Shown piece by piece: positions 47,338-58,544 of a stretch of 64,000 nucleotides of DNA. The position numbers and the translations under genes were made by a program. The notes under the pieces are model-generated. The model did not search any database, was not told where the DNA came from, and saw nothing but the letters and a program-made list of their open reading frames with translations. Position 1 is the first letter of the stretch. The number at the start of each line of letters is the position of its first letter. Source of the DNA: Nilaparvata lugens (Eukaryota > Arthropoda > Insecta > Hemiptera > Delphacidae); NCBI RefSeq assembly GCF_014356525.2, contig NC_052508.1, positions 50,013,858 to 50,077,857 on the forward strand, in the 5' to 3' direction.

Positions 47338-48395
47338 TATTTGTGCAACTAGTGCGCAAAGTGACAATTTGCTGCACCGAAAGAAACGTTTACGCCCGAG
47401 CCGTAGGCGAGGGCGGAATGGCTTCTTGAGTGCAGCAGAGGAACTTTGCTCACGTATTTCACATTCAACTTTTCCTACAGTTACCATTGAATATGAGAAG
47501 TGGTTGATTAAATGATTATGGGTAAAATGATGGCTGAAATCCATCAAATGTTGCTGTTATTAATAACATCCCTAATTCATTTAAAAATTAATAATCCAAT
47601 TGAAGTTGAAAATTCTCAGCCAAAGTTCTCATTTTTATTCATTCAAGAATCAGAAAAAATACAGATAGAACAAAAAATTCGCATTCAAAATACACGCCAA
47701 CAGCTGATTGGGATGGCTGCAAGATGGCTGAACCGACAAGCGCGCGACCCAGCGGGAAGAATCGTACCTAAGTTTGTTTCATCCAGCTACTGAAACAGGA
47801 TTCAGAAATTTAGTCTTTTGCTCAAATTACCGAGAAAAATGCTCAAAGTAAACTGAAAAATATTTATAAAAATAACATAGACAACAGATAATATTTATTG
47901 TAGTATTGTTATGTTTTTTATTATTTTTATTTATATGAATATCGAACGGTAATCATTTAACCTCAAAATTCGAATTTTATAATGTATATTTGCTACTTTT
48001 CTCATTTCTTGGAGTTGAAATAATAATTATCAATAGAAAAGAACTATTATTTATTATTAAATGATGAGAATTCGTAAATGATGATTATTTAATTATGATT
48101 TAGATGAACATTATTCTTGTTTTGGATTTCTAGATTGGGATTTTATCATAAATGTAGGGTAGCCATTGAAATGATTCTTATCTAAATCTAACCACAGTCA
48201 TTGTTACCAACTTAATTTTTGTTTTCATGCACTAATCTTCCATATAAACCCACCAACTATTTTGTGTTGCCATGTTGCAAATCTGGAGTGCAGAAAAAAT
48301 TTGTGCCGCACTAGAGCGGAAAAGTGAATCTTTGGGTATTGTAATCAGTACAGGAACAGCAACTTTCCGAGGTAGCTGTAGGAAAAATTATTTTT
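47338..48395. mobile_element. Repeat with ACTAGTGCGCAAAGTG end, full-length copy 2
   Basis: The left end matches copy 1 (29698). The right end around GCACTAGAGCGGAAAAGTGA and GTAGGAAAAATTATTTTTC matches 30170-30245. It is about twice as long as copy 1 because it carries extra internal sequence with a 93-codon ORF. Confidence 0.65.
47512..47793 (+). CDS. Small unassigned ORF inside repeat, 93 codons
   Basis: Encodes MGKMMAEIHQM, a short hydrophobic stretch, FLFIQESEKIQIEQKIRIQN, TRQQLIGMAARWLNRQARDP and AGRIVPKFVSSSY. The duplicate at 58720-59013 is 97 codons with an in-frame four-residue difference (VCVM). No family recognised. It could be a decayed or accessory transposon protein, or chance. 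Confidence 0.3.
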   Translation: MIMGKMMAEIHQMLLLLITSLIHLKINNPIEVENSQPKFSFLFIQESEKIQIEQKIRIQNTRQQLIGMAARWLNRQARDPAGRIVPKFVSSSY

Positions 48396-48519
48396 CTTTC
48401 TCTCATTGAACTACAGTTAAATTGCAATGAATAAGTACCTATATTATACATTTTGAATGATGGCAAAGGAACAGATACTTGCACCAGAAGTACTGTAATA
48501 CGAAATAACGTATAATAAA

Positions 48520-48830
48520 TACTCACTGTTTACTATGAGTGACAACCATTTTTCAATGTTGTATTGGAATCAGCACACTGCCTCAAAAAGAGACTTTCTA
48601 CTACAAAATTCGAATAAATTGTAGAAACTAGTTCTTCCAATGTTTATTATGAGTGATTGGTATGTTTTACTCACATCCCCAGACTGACTCAAAGTCATTC
48701 TCTACTAAAAAATTCCATAAACTGTATAAAATCATTTACACACTGTATTTACTACGAGTGACACCGTTTTTCTATGTTGCACCGGCATCTACAGACTGAC
48801 TCAAAGGAACAATTAAAGGTCACATCGAAT
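48520..48830. repeat. Diverged tandem repeats, ~115-bp period
   Basis: Three units each carry a TTTACTA(T/C)GAGTGAC-like block (48525, 48640, 48745) and CTGACTCAAAG-like sequence. The right duplicate keeps only the last part (59460-59590). Confidence 0.55.
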
Positions 48831-49408
48831 TTGAACGAAGTCATACACCTCAACATTAGACTGGCCACTAACGACATGACATGTTCTGCATGTTGTCATC
48901 AGCGAGAGACTTCGATCAAAAAACAGCTGTTTGCCAGTAGCTTCTAACATAGAATACACAATAAATTAACTAATGGAAAATTACAATAATAATTTCAAAT
49001 CAAATTTATTTTCTATTTATTTCATGTTAAAAACCAAATACATTTCAAAAAAAATTATAAACATTTTTTTCCATGCATGGGCAGAATGCCTGTGTGCAGG
49101 AAAGAGTAGCAATCTGAAAAGTTCATAAGTTAACATAATGACAAACATGACAATATATATGTGAAATCGAATAGAGTAGTGGAGAGGAAATAAACAACAA
49201 AGAATCGAAGATAAAAACCCTAACCTCAAAAACGTTCAACATTACAATGGTACTTTTCCATTATGATAAACACAAATCAAAACTTTTGTTCAAAACCTTT
49301 TGCTGTGATGACACAACAATGTATGACGATATGTGTGTACTCAAATCATACATTTGTGCTGTCGTTAGTGGCCAGCCTTAGACATAGCAATAATTGTATA
49401 TGCTTTAC

Positions 49409-49611
49409 CTGGAAGAAGACGGTGAAATAGATGACAGCGATGGTGGTGGTGACAAACATGGGTTGCAGCTTGACGCGGTGTGGGTCGATGAGCAGAACCA
49501 GAGCAAATGCGACTGCGCCGCGCAGCCCGCCGTACGACATCACGAACTTGTCCACCTTGTTCAGTTTGTACAGTCGAAACTCGTTCACCAGAGCCGTCAG
49601 GATTATTACAC
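49409..49611 (-). CDS. NHE cassette exon B, left copy
   Basis: Second copy of the 203-nt exon with YGGLRGAVAFAL and the final membrane helices, flanked by the acceptor GTTGCACAG and the donor GTAAAG. One silent base separates it from the right copy. It joins exon A (50662) through a split Gly codon and exon C (46945) in phase 0. The intron between the left A and B exons is about 1.05 kb, against 0.96 kb in the right copy. Confidence 0.92.
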
Positions 49612-50661
49612 CTGTGCAACGAGACCAAAATTATGATAAATTATTAATGCAATTTAAATTACTGTAATTATTTATTACAGATACAAATTAGATTTTCTAT
49701 TCATATATTGCATGGAAATATATGGATTAAAAATGGAATAATTGTATTGGAAAAACGTTTTGAAGAATAAGGCCTGGTTGTACAAAAGCCTGTTAATTGT
49801 AATCATGATTAAATTCCACGAGAATCAATTAGAGAAGGGTGCTCTTAAAATAAGGTTATCTTGGTTCTCGTGGAATTTAATCGTGAGTGAAAGTTAACAG
49901 ACTTTGGTCAACTTGGTATAAGCATATCTATAGTTTGTTATCCATTTATTTGATACAAGCATAGAAAGGCTTACAGACAAATTCTTGATAAACAATGCTA
50001 CCATGTAACACGTTTCATTGTAATGTCATATCAGAACAAATATGAACAAGATGTGAAATTTTCATCTTTCATCTTTTGGGTAATACGGCAAGGCAGAACA
50101 TCCAAAAGGATCTCTCTGCCGATAAAAGTCATATGAATAAATGAAGAACAAATAAACTCTTTTGTTGAATTTTTTTTTCTTCAGTATAATAAAATCAAAA
50201 AAACTAACAATGTTTCATAAAAAACCTTTTAAGGTAGCCTGATGTGTGTATGATAAATTTTATTCTTTTTACATAAATGAACTACTAGTAAATTGTGAGA
50301 TCTTGTCTAATTTGCTTTTAGACAAACTTCAAAGTTGAAGCACATCCCTCAATTGGTGTGCAGTTAAAATCTACAGTCTCACCGAAACTGATTCTGTCTT
50401 ATAATGGTGATGATACGCACTCAGCATTAAGTTCAAATGAATCTTGACTCGAACCGAATGCACGCTAGACTGCTGCTGCTGATCTTTAGTCGCAGAAATC
50501 TATCTATTGAAAATGTATCATTATATATTAATGCACATAACCAAATCCTGGCTACGTGCCTGGAAGTGAGTCTTTACTAAATTTGTCTTTTGAATAAATA
50601 AATTATCATTGTAAATTGTAATCAGGAATAATTATTGTATAGAGTAGTTGTTGTGACTTAC

Positions 50662-50879
50662 CGATAGCCCTGAAAATGGAGCAGAATGCGATGGTGAGCA
50701 CGACAAACCAGGTGTTCCAGTCGTGACTGTCGTTGACCGTGGCCACGCCCAGGAACATGAAGATGATCGTCTCCGAAGAGGAACTCAACATCTTCATCGC
50801 GTACTTCACAGTCGTGTGCGACTTGTGCGAAATGTTCGCCTCCACGTAGTTTTTCATTGTGATGCCGCAGAATGTTATT
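50662..50879 (-). CDS. NHE cassette exon A, left copy
   Basis: Second copy of the 218-nt exon, with intact acceptor (TTATTGCAG) and donor (GTAAGT, a slightly better match than the GTGAGT of the right copy). The encoded residues are identical to those of the right copy, including [10 protein letters not shown] and ETIIFMFLG. If it is spliced directly to exon 63565-63821, the frame is correct. If it is spliced after the right-hand exon C, the frame is also correct: AG plus A gives an Arg codon. Nothing in the exon suggests decay. Confidence 0.92.
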
Positions 50880-51605
50880 CTGCAATAAGAAGAAGATTCA
50901 GATGATGCAAAAATTGAGTTATAAAAATATAATATAAGTTTTTCTCATTTCATTTAAAAGTGTGAAATGAAAGACTCAATCAATTCAAGTGATGAATGCC
51001 GATTAATGCCTATTCATGCACAGATTAGCTTGACGATATATTCAATGAGGAATAATAGTTTCTGTTGTGATGCATAGTTCCATAGATATTTATTGTTATA
51101 CTGCAGAATTCTATACTGAAAATACAAAGAAAAATGAATGATAAGTTCTGAAATATTTCTCACATGAGATAATTTCATGACATTGGAGAACATCATTATT
51201 ATAGAATAGAAGTGTAAAGAATAGAATTCATTAATTTTGTATTTCAAGTGAAACTACTATTCACTCAATGTCTTTCCAAGCTTTAATTTTCATTAGAAAG
51301 CAAATCGAAAAAAAAAATTATGGATGAAAATAAATTCAATTCCGAGTTATGGTACTGAATAATCATAGTAAAGAATAAATTCTGATAGAATCATGTTTTT
51401 TAATCAATTTTACTATTAATATTTGAACATTATGCTTAGACCGTTGTATTCAAGTGACATGTGAACTTTTTTATTTTGTCAGCATTTGAAACCATAAGTT
51501 AATTGAGAGATAAAGAACATTTGCTTGAGTGAATACAGTGTTGATTTCATTTTTCATAATTTAGGAAAGATTAAGATATGGATTGATTTGAAAAATAAGT
51601 GTCAC

Positions 51606-51713
51606 AAATTATTCATATTATTATAAATTATTATTATTACAAATTATTATTATAATAATTATAATATTATTATAATTTTTATTATAAATTATTATTAAAA
51701 TTATTCATATTGT
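51606..51713. repeat. AT-only low-complexity insertion
   Basis: Runs of AAATTATTATTAT type present in the left copy only; the right copy has CAATCGAACTC at this position. Confidence 0.8.
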
Positions 51714-52001
51714 TTATCATTTTTCAAAACATCTCACAATGTTACAGGAGTAAAGAGATGAAAATCACAGTCATTCGACAGATATTGTTATTTGAATTTT
51801 ATTTAATAAATTGTTATATTCTCAATGCCACTATGCCAGCTACACACTGAGAAAATGAAATTGGAGTTGAGCCGACTTGACAGGAGAGACCTCGACACTG
51901 AGCCAATGGCTGTTCCACACTTAACCATCCACGGCCGACACTCACAATTGACCTCCGATTGGCTGAGAATCAGCTGTTGATGGGAATTCATCAATCAGAT
52001 A

Positions 52002-52163
52002 AGGGCCAAGCCACTTTTTTCAGGCGTTTCTGGACTGGCAGCGGACGAGTCAGCAGGGCAGGAAGCTGACTGGGTAGCTGATAATTGATTAGCCAATCGA
52101 AGAGCTTCCTGCCCTGCCGACTCGTCCGCCACCAGTGCAAAAACGCTTCATGTGGCTTGGCCC
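52002..52163. repeat. Hairpin MITE, AGGGCCAAGCCAC ends, left
   Basis: AGGGCCAAGCCAC ... GTGGCTTGGCCCT with long arms including GAGTC(A/G)GCAGGGCAGGAAGCT and its reverse complement; the loop is about 33 bases. GC-rich against an AT-rich background. Confidence 0.8.
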
Positions 52164-52289
52164 TAATTCTGAGTGTCGCCCGATAAATAATGCAATTTTC
52201 AAGGGCACCTGGAGGCACAGCACGGTATATAGAAGAAGACGGTAGGTGTCACGCGCATGTTTGTGCTAAATTTCCGGTGTAGCTGACAA

Positions 52290-53029
52290 TTGTATCTTCA
52301 AATCTATTCAAGAAGAAGCTTTCTCTGCCGAACTTAAAGCATTGCGTCAAAATCAGGAGCTATTGCCTAATAGTCTATTAAAGCCTTGTCACCATTCGTT
52401 CATTCAGATTCTCTGCTCAGAGTTGGTGGACGTTTGCAAAACGCAAATGCTTCATTTGATTACAAACATCAAATATTGTTGCCCAGCAATCACAAATTCA
52501 CTCGTGCATTGATTGTTGCTCACCATCGTCGTCTAAGTCATGCTGGGGTGCAGGCCACCATGGCCAGTGTAAGACAACGATTTTGGTTTCCCTCCACCGT
52601 CGCACCATCAAAAGTGTATTGCGGCATTGCATATTGTGTTTTCGCTTTTCGGCTCTTCGCTCTGAGCAAATCATGGGTAGTTTACCTGCGGCCCGCGTAC
52701 AGGCTAATTTTCCCTTTTATAATTGTGGTTGGATTACGCCGGTCCTATTTTCATTCATGTAGGCGGCCCCAAATCTCATGCTTCTTATTTAACCACTCTT
52801 CAGAAAAAAGGCAAATGGTTAAGCAATTATGAAAATTTGAAGGTCGGTACGGTTGTCATCTTGAAGGATCCTGGTTCTGCGCAGTCCACTTGGAAGCTGG
52901 CGTGCATTACTGAAGTTCATCCCGGTAAGGACAACAAGGTTCGAGTTGTCACTGTTCTCACTCCCTCCGCACTTTAAGAGGGCTATTTCGAGTTTAGCAC
53001 CTCTTCCCATTGATGAGGATTCTAGTTAA
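52290..53029 (+). pseudogene. BEL/Pao retrotransposon integrase remnant
   Basis: Starts abruptly at the end of the left duplication. A zinc-binding block is clear (SLLRVGGRLQNA, then LPSNHKFTRALIVAHHRRLS and HAGVQATMASVRQRFWFP). After it come broken frames, GLDYAGPIF (position of the first catalytic Asp) and FIHVGGPKSHA. Then comes a jump straight to the C-terminal block NLKVGTVVILKDPG and ITEVHPGKDNKVRVV, ending at a TAA at 53027. Most of the integrase core is deleted and at least three frameshifts are present, so it is inactive. Protease, reverse transcriptase and RNase H are absent. Confidence 0.85.
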
Positions 53030-53192
53030 TCCCCTTGCTCTTGGTTCATGTTGTATTTTCAGGTTTCATTGTTTTTTTTCCCCTGGTTCTCACATGGGGC
53101 CCAGTTTTCAATTCCAATTGCCTTGCCAGATTTTACATATTTCTTACTTTTTCTTATTGTGCCATACCCCCGTATGACACAAGGGGCCCAGT

Positions 53193-56100
53193 TATGTAAA
53201 ATCTGACAAAGCATCTATTGGAACGGTTCACTTGTTATTCGTTCCGCTACTACGTAGACTTCATGTCATCATCATGTCTGTCTGTCTGCGCGCTGTGTCT
53301 TTTGTGCGTCTGTGCTGATCAGTGACGTCTCAATCGCGGTTTTTGCCACTGCCCTAATCAGCTGGTTTTCTATACTTCTATTCGTACTTTTTCGTCGGAT
53401 TTTTGCCGTTGTAATTTTAATATTTGTGCTATTCGATTTTTTAGAATTAATCTTGTCTTTAGGCATCTTACTTTTAGATATTTGTTACTTTTTCACCATT
53501 CGTTTGCGAGCGCTTTGCCTACGTTCTAAACATCCGGCAGCTTGCCTTTTCATTGTAGCTTGCAGGCTGCTGTCTCCGTGGCTTCTTCAATGGTGGATAG
53601 TCGATGGTGCATTTACGCTCGGTCTAACCTTTCATCTGAATTCATCGGACTTACAAAACCTTTTTAAAATGTGAATTATTCTTTAAATTAATTCGTTTGT
53701 TCCATTATTCAGTGTGATCAATTATTCTTGAGTTCTTCACTCAATACTCTGTTAAAATTGGATAAACTTTGTCTAAAATTGCAAACGCGTGTGAGCGTTT
53801 CATCGCTATTCATTTGATTTACAAAACCTTTTTAAAGTGTGAATATTCTTCAAATTAATTCGTTTGTCCATTCTTCAGTGTGATTCAATTATTCATCGAG
53901 TTCTTCACTCAATTACTCTGTTAAAATTGGATAAACTTGTCTAAAATTGCAACTGCGTGTGAGCGTTCATTGCTATTCATGATCTACAGAACCTTTTTAA
54001 AGTGTGAATTATTCTTCAAATTAATTCGTTTGTTCTATCTTCAGTGTGATTCAATTATTCATCGAGTTCTTCACTCAATACTCTGTTAAAATTGGATAAA
54101 CTTGTCTAAAATTGCAACCGCGTGTGAGCGTTCTTATAAAGTTCAAAAACGTCAAACAAAGGGGAATGTTTTAGGTAGCATAATGGGAATCTGTTTTACT
54201 TTTTTCAAATTTGAGCGCTCATAGATTTTAAAAAAGTTAAGCTCGATATAATAAACTTTATTGGTCATTTTTGTAGCAATTCTCATGTAGAATCATGTTT
54301 TCGGCATTAAACTTTTTTGTTAGATTTCGTCTCATGTTTTAGCCAGTCTTATGGTCGTCCATCTTGTTTTTGTAGCATTTGAATCTACCGCTGCTACAGT
54401 CCGCCGACAACTTTCTCATGTGTCATGCGATCTCTGACGTCACAGTTTCATTGATCGCTTGATCGATAGTAGCGCTAGTTGTCGTCTGCTTCTTTCAATG
54501 TTTTCTAGTTTAATATTCGTCTATAAGTATTTTGAATTGTATTTTCATTGTTTTTGAACCTCCTTTGGTATACTTCAACAGTCACTTCAACCTCAACACC
54601 TTCAGTTCGCTTAATATCGATTTTATATGTTCACTTCATTCGTAGAGTTTGTGCTCATGACTGCCGTGGACGTCATGTTTCCGCTATTGGACAGTTCCTG
54701 TTTCGTCAACCAGCAAGCAAGAAGGGTCACTTCTTTTGTACAGTCATACGATGTAACATCTCAATTTAACGCGTCCATCTTTGGAAAACTTTATCCATTT
54801 TCATCATTCATTATGTCCTAGTTTGTGTGCTTATTCAAGAACCATTCAACGCATTTTTCATCAGTGAACGTTTTTCAACCATATTTTCTATGAATTTAAC
54901 TTACCTTTCGGGACTTTTCTACTAAGCGTCCTTTTTTGCAAATCACGCCATGCTTTCTGCGTACAACGTTTTTCAATTATTCATCACATTATTATATGAA
55001 CTGTAAGTAATTTCAACATGAATTCCACATGAACTTTCAACAATCCTCAATATGAACTTTTGATTTATTATTTATCACTTCAATTTTACTGAGCATCAGT
55101 ACACACTTTTTAGCGGTTACATTCATTCATCTTGTATGCTCATAGGAGATACATTTTTCAACTTGGGAAGTCTTGTGCAAGTGCAGCTTACCTTATTCAT
55201 ATTTCAACTCAGGAAATTTGCGCAAGTGCAGTTTGCCTTTCATTGTCAACCGCTACTCATTTTTAGCTACTCAGTCTTAGCTACTCATCAGTTATTTAGT
55301 CGAACTTTGTCAATCTCAATTCTTACTGATGCCAGTGATTTCATCGTCAAGAACATTTTATCTCTTTTTTCAAATATTTATTCACTGCAATTACATCAAC
55401 TTTAGGACATAACCTCAAACATTAATTATTCTACTTAACTCATGGTGGAACCTTTTTTCCAATTAACATTCAACCAGTGAAACTCATTCAATTTGTGAAG
55501 TGCCCATTCGTCGTTATTTCATTATCAATTTTAATATTGGAACAGTCTCAACTTTCAATATCTCAACGTACTCAAATCAAGTTCTCTTCCGCATCGGTCA
55601 TCGTTTATCAGGATATAATCAAGATATCTTCATCGTTCAACTTCTATTAGCCCAGCAGCTGTCTGCAACTACAATGTACTTGACAGGAGTCAAGTTCCAT
55701 CCTCGGATTTTGAGTCACCGTAGGCCTATCACTTTGGCAACACATCATTAATTATTCAGGGAAGTCTTATTCTATTATTCACATTTTTGTACTTACCCTC
55801 TCAGAGGCACTGTGTTTACTGGTAGTCTTCATCCCATCAATTTTGTTCCTGATTAACTTTTATTCCTAAATAATAACTATTTTAATACGATCAATCATTC
55901 AATTTTTTATCTTCTATTATTATTATTACTTATGTGTTCTACATATAGTAATATTCCCCATGTAACTTGACATGCGTTAAGCTGTCATTTCCCAGCCCGC
56001 TATGTAATACAATATGCTGAGCTTCGTCTCCTTTCAATATTGTATTTGGTATTTTTCAACCTTTTCTATTTTTAATTATTAATCGAACCTTCAGTTCTGG

Positions 56101-56855
56101 ACAGACTTTCTGCTCCTTCTGCTTACATTATAGCCAAGTTGCTATATTTGTCCTCTTTCAGTGTTACATAGTCAACAGCTTGAAAGCTTCAGGTACGATT
56201 GGATTCTACCTAAACTGAATTCCTAGTTTTCATTTGTTGTGAAATTAGGTAATTGTTCATATTCATATAATTTCTGTTTTTTTCTTACCTTTAAGATTAC
56301 TAAGAATTTTGCAGGACTTTTATCTAGGATTTTTGTCTCTCGACTGTTTTTATTAGTCAGGTTAAGATTCTCATATTTACGATCTTTTTCAAGTATTCTA
56401 AATTTTATTCATTTTTAAACATTGCTAAATTTTGTACGTTCAATTCAATCATTACTCATTGTCATTATTGTTCTATTATTAGTTTCAGCATCAATATACT
56501 CTTTTGTGTATTTCAACATTAACATTGATATCCCAACTTATCTTTGTATTTACTCAATCTTTTGCGCTCACAGAGGTAACATCATTTTGAAACATTGTAT
56601 CAGTATTCTTAAACGTACTAGCAAAAGTCTAGGTACAATAAACTACTTGAGTGCATTCCTAATTCTTTTTATTTTAATTACAACTACATTAATTTTAAGC
56701 ATTCCAATAGTTACATTCAAATATCAGCATTACATACGGATAATAAGAAACTTATTATCTATTATTCTTTAATTATTAGTCATCATTATTGCACTACTTT
56801 TGTGCATTTACTTGTGCTCAGACGCACAGTAAACCAGAGGTATTTTTTCGGATCT
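53193..56855 (+). repeat. Long T-rich region after BEL fragment, possible 3' LTR
   Basis: Follows the purine tract AAGGGGCCCAG, where a BEL LTR would start (TGTAAAATCTGAC); a TG...CA end could be CTACA near 56855. The + strand is T/C-rich and G-poor throughout, producing artificial hydrophobic ORFs. A single LTR of about 3.6 kb would be unusually long, so it may be composite. An inverted AGATTTTACAT lies at 53134. Confidence 0.4.
53651..54134. repeat. Tandem repeat, ~165-168 bp x 2.9
   Basis: Units begin at 53651, 53819 and 53984. Each contains AAACCTTTTTAAA, AATTAATTCGTTTGT, GAGTTCTTCACTCAAT, TCTGTTAAAATTGGATAAAC and GCGTGTGAGCGTT. Confidence 0.9.
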
Positions 56856-57803
56856 ACACATTCAAGGTTTGTAAATCATCAAGCTATCAAAATGAAAAAG
56901 TTTTCTCAGGAAAACAGGATGAGACTAGTGTCAGAACAGTATTTTGAAAAACCAAATCAACATCCGTTCAAGCGCTCAACGCTCCATCCGCATCAACTCA
57001 AAAATAGTATCACCTATGGATTGGATGAAAACCTCAAATTGTACAGTAAAAATTAAAATTCACGCTTGAAAATGTAGCGGTTTCCCTTCAGGGAGCCACT
57101 ATCATTTATTTTTTTATTGAATATTGTATAAACACCTTTAAAAAATTTGAATTCTTGCTCTGTTATTTTAGCACTCCCGGTAGACTTTTTGTTTTATTGA
57201 ATATTGTATAAAAACCTCTAAACAATTTTCTCATTCCCCTAAAAAATGTATGATAAAGACTGAACTTATTTTCATGTTTTGCAAGTTATACCTTGTGACT
57301 GCATAAAGATTTTTTCTCGAAATAGTCAAGAATTTATGCAAAAACCACAGATAAATCTTATTAAACCATGAAGGGTTCATACACAACTAATTTTGTCTCA
57401 TTGGTTTTGGCTCGCCCGGTCTAGTAGCGGTTCTACCCCTCAGCCACCCTCTTGACTTCAATCTGCCACTGGTTGCACACTACAATCATTTCCAATCTAT
57501 GGTGGATTTAATATATGGATTTATTTAATCTATGTGGATTTATCTACTCTTGACTCAATCCCGGATCCGCCACTGGATTTAACAGTACAATAATTACCTA
57601 TCTTTTTCTGGACATTTTACTCAACGAATTTCCTTCTGCTATTTAGATCTTCGGTCGACATTTGTAGAAGCAGAAGTCGTTAGTTCTATTTATATAGCTT
57701 TCATTGTATATTCAAATTAATTATTATAATTATCCTAGTTCTTGAATGATGGTTAACATGAGAAATGCGAGTGAATATGATCATGTAGACAATGCTACAT
57801 TTT

Positions 57804-58024
57804 CCTGTCTCTAAATAGGTGGTTGCCGTGATAGTTATCTTTCTCTCAAATGAAGTTTAACATGAGAAATACGACTGAACATGATTAAGTTTAGAATGAT
57901 ACACTTACCGTCTCTCAAATGGTGGTTGCCGTGATAATTACCTATCTAACAAATTATGGTTAACATGGGAAGTAGGAATGAATATGATGATGTTACCTGT
58001 CTCTCAAATGGTGGTTTCCGTGAT
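57804..58024 (-). repeat. Three tandem copies of the exon C 3' end, right
   Basis: Same arrangement as in the left copy: true exon end 57996-58024, decoy with GTAAGT at 57908-57935, degenerate copy at 57804-57832. It therefore predates the large duplication. Confidence 0.8.
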
Positions 58025-58157
58025 GGCCGAGGATGTCCTCGATGCCAGCCATGGTGTGGTCGATCATCCTCTCGTGGATACGCTCGTTCATGGTCGGCTT
58101 CCGCTTCTGTGCGCGCTTTACGTTCAGGATTTTCACCAGCGGCTTGATCGTGATACC
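57997..58157 (-). CDS. NHE cassette exon C, right copy (CHP-binding helix)
   Basis: A 161-nt exon after TGTTCGCAG, starting in phase 0 and ending two bases into an Arg codon before GTAACA. It encodes GITIKPLVKILNVKRAQKRK, then NERIHERMIDHTMAGIEDIL and GHHGNHHLRD. In NHE1 the equivalent amphipathic helix just after the last membrane segment binds the calcineurin-homologous protein CHP. The nucleotide sequence is the same as that of the left copy at 46785-46945. Two degenerate copies of its 3' end follow in the intron. Reading through the donor meets TAA after one codon, so intron retention would truncate the protein here. Confidence 0.93.
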
Positions 58158-58234
58158 CTGCGAACATACATCATTACAGATGAAAAATTCACTTGATAAT
58201 TGAAGGAAAAACATTATAAGAATAGGGTCATTCA

Positions 58235-58500
58235 ATTATGGTTATGATCACATTGAATTCGTATATGTGCAAATGCAAGCTTGATAATGGACGACCAAGC
58301 GTGCAGATAAGAAACAAAATCTAGAAAGAGCAATAGGAATACTGACACTGATTACTTGCACTTGTTGGTTGCGTTCACTATGAGCAGCTACATGCAAGTC
58401 ACAACGTGTTTCAATGGCACTTCTTTGTTTTTGATTTCAGCTCATGCATGATCTGACTTGCACTTACACACATACGCATTCGATGTGTTCACACCCTAAT
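58235..58500. repeat. MITE-like element, right duplicated copy
   Basis: Same element as 47023-47288, with TTATGATCACATT at the left end. A reverse relative lies at 10511-10690. Confidence 0.65.
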
Positions 58501-58544
58501 GAAAACAAGAGAGAAACCCCATATGTTATTGTTGAAGAGAATAG

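Larger units (their letters stand above)
45660..52284. repeat. Large duplication, left copy (exons A-B-C and introns)
   Basis: Aligns along its length with 56869-62913. It contains the left A, B and C exons. Differences include scattered substitutions, an AT-rich low-complexity insertion at about 51606-51713, and about 450 bases (48230-48690) missing in the right copy. It ends at GTGTAGCTGAC (52284), where the truncated BEL element begins. Confidence 0.9.

Noticed and set aside
48520..48830. Possible CRISPR-like or regular array
   Set aside because: Units are diverged, spacers are not unique sequences between constant repeats, and the genome is eukaryotic.
49365..50905. Antisense and alternate-frame ORFs over NHE exons A and B (80-87 codons)
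   Set aside because: Shadows of the GC-richer real exons; they contain no domain and end at the exon edges.
53312..56772. Hydrophobic + strand ORFs of 120 and 116 codons (53312-53674, 56422-56772)
   Set aside because: They lie in T-rich, G-poor sequence after the BEL fragment, lack family resemblance, and read as strings of Phe, Leu, Ile and Ser as expected from composition.
43223..57056. ORF with MKKFSQENRMRLVSEQYFEK at 43223-43519 and 56802-57056
   Set aside because: The third copy near 45678 is frameshifted and the upstream part differs at the duplication junction, so there is no sign of constraint; kept only as repeat content.
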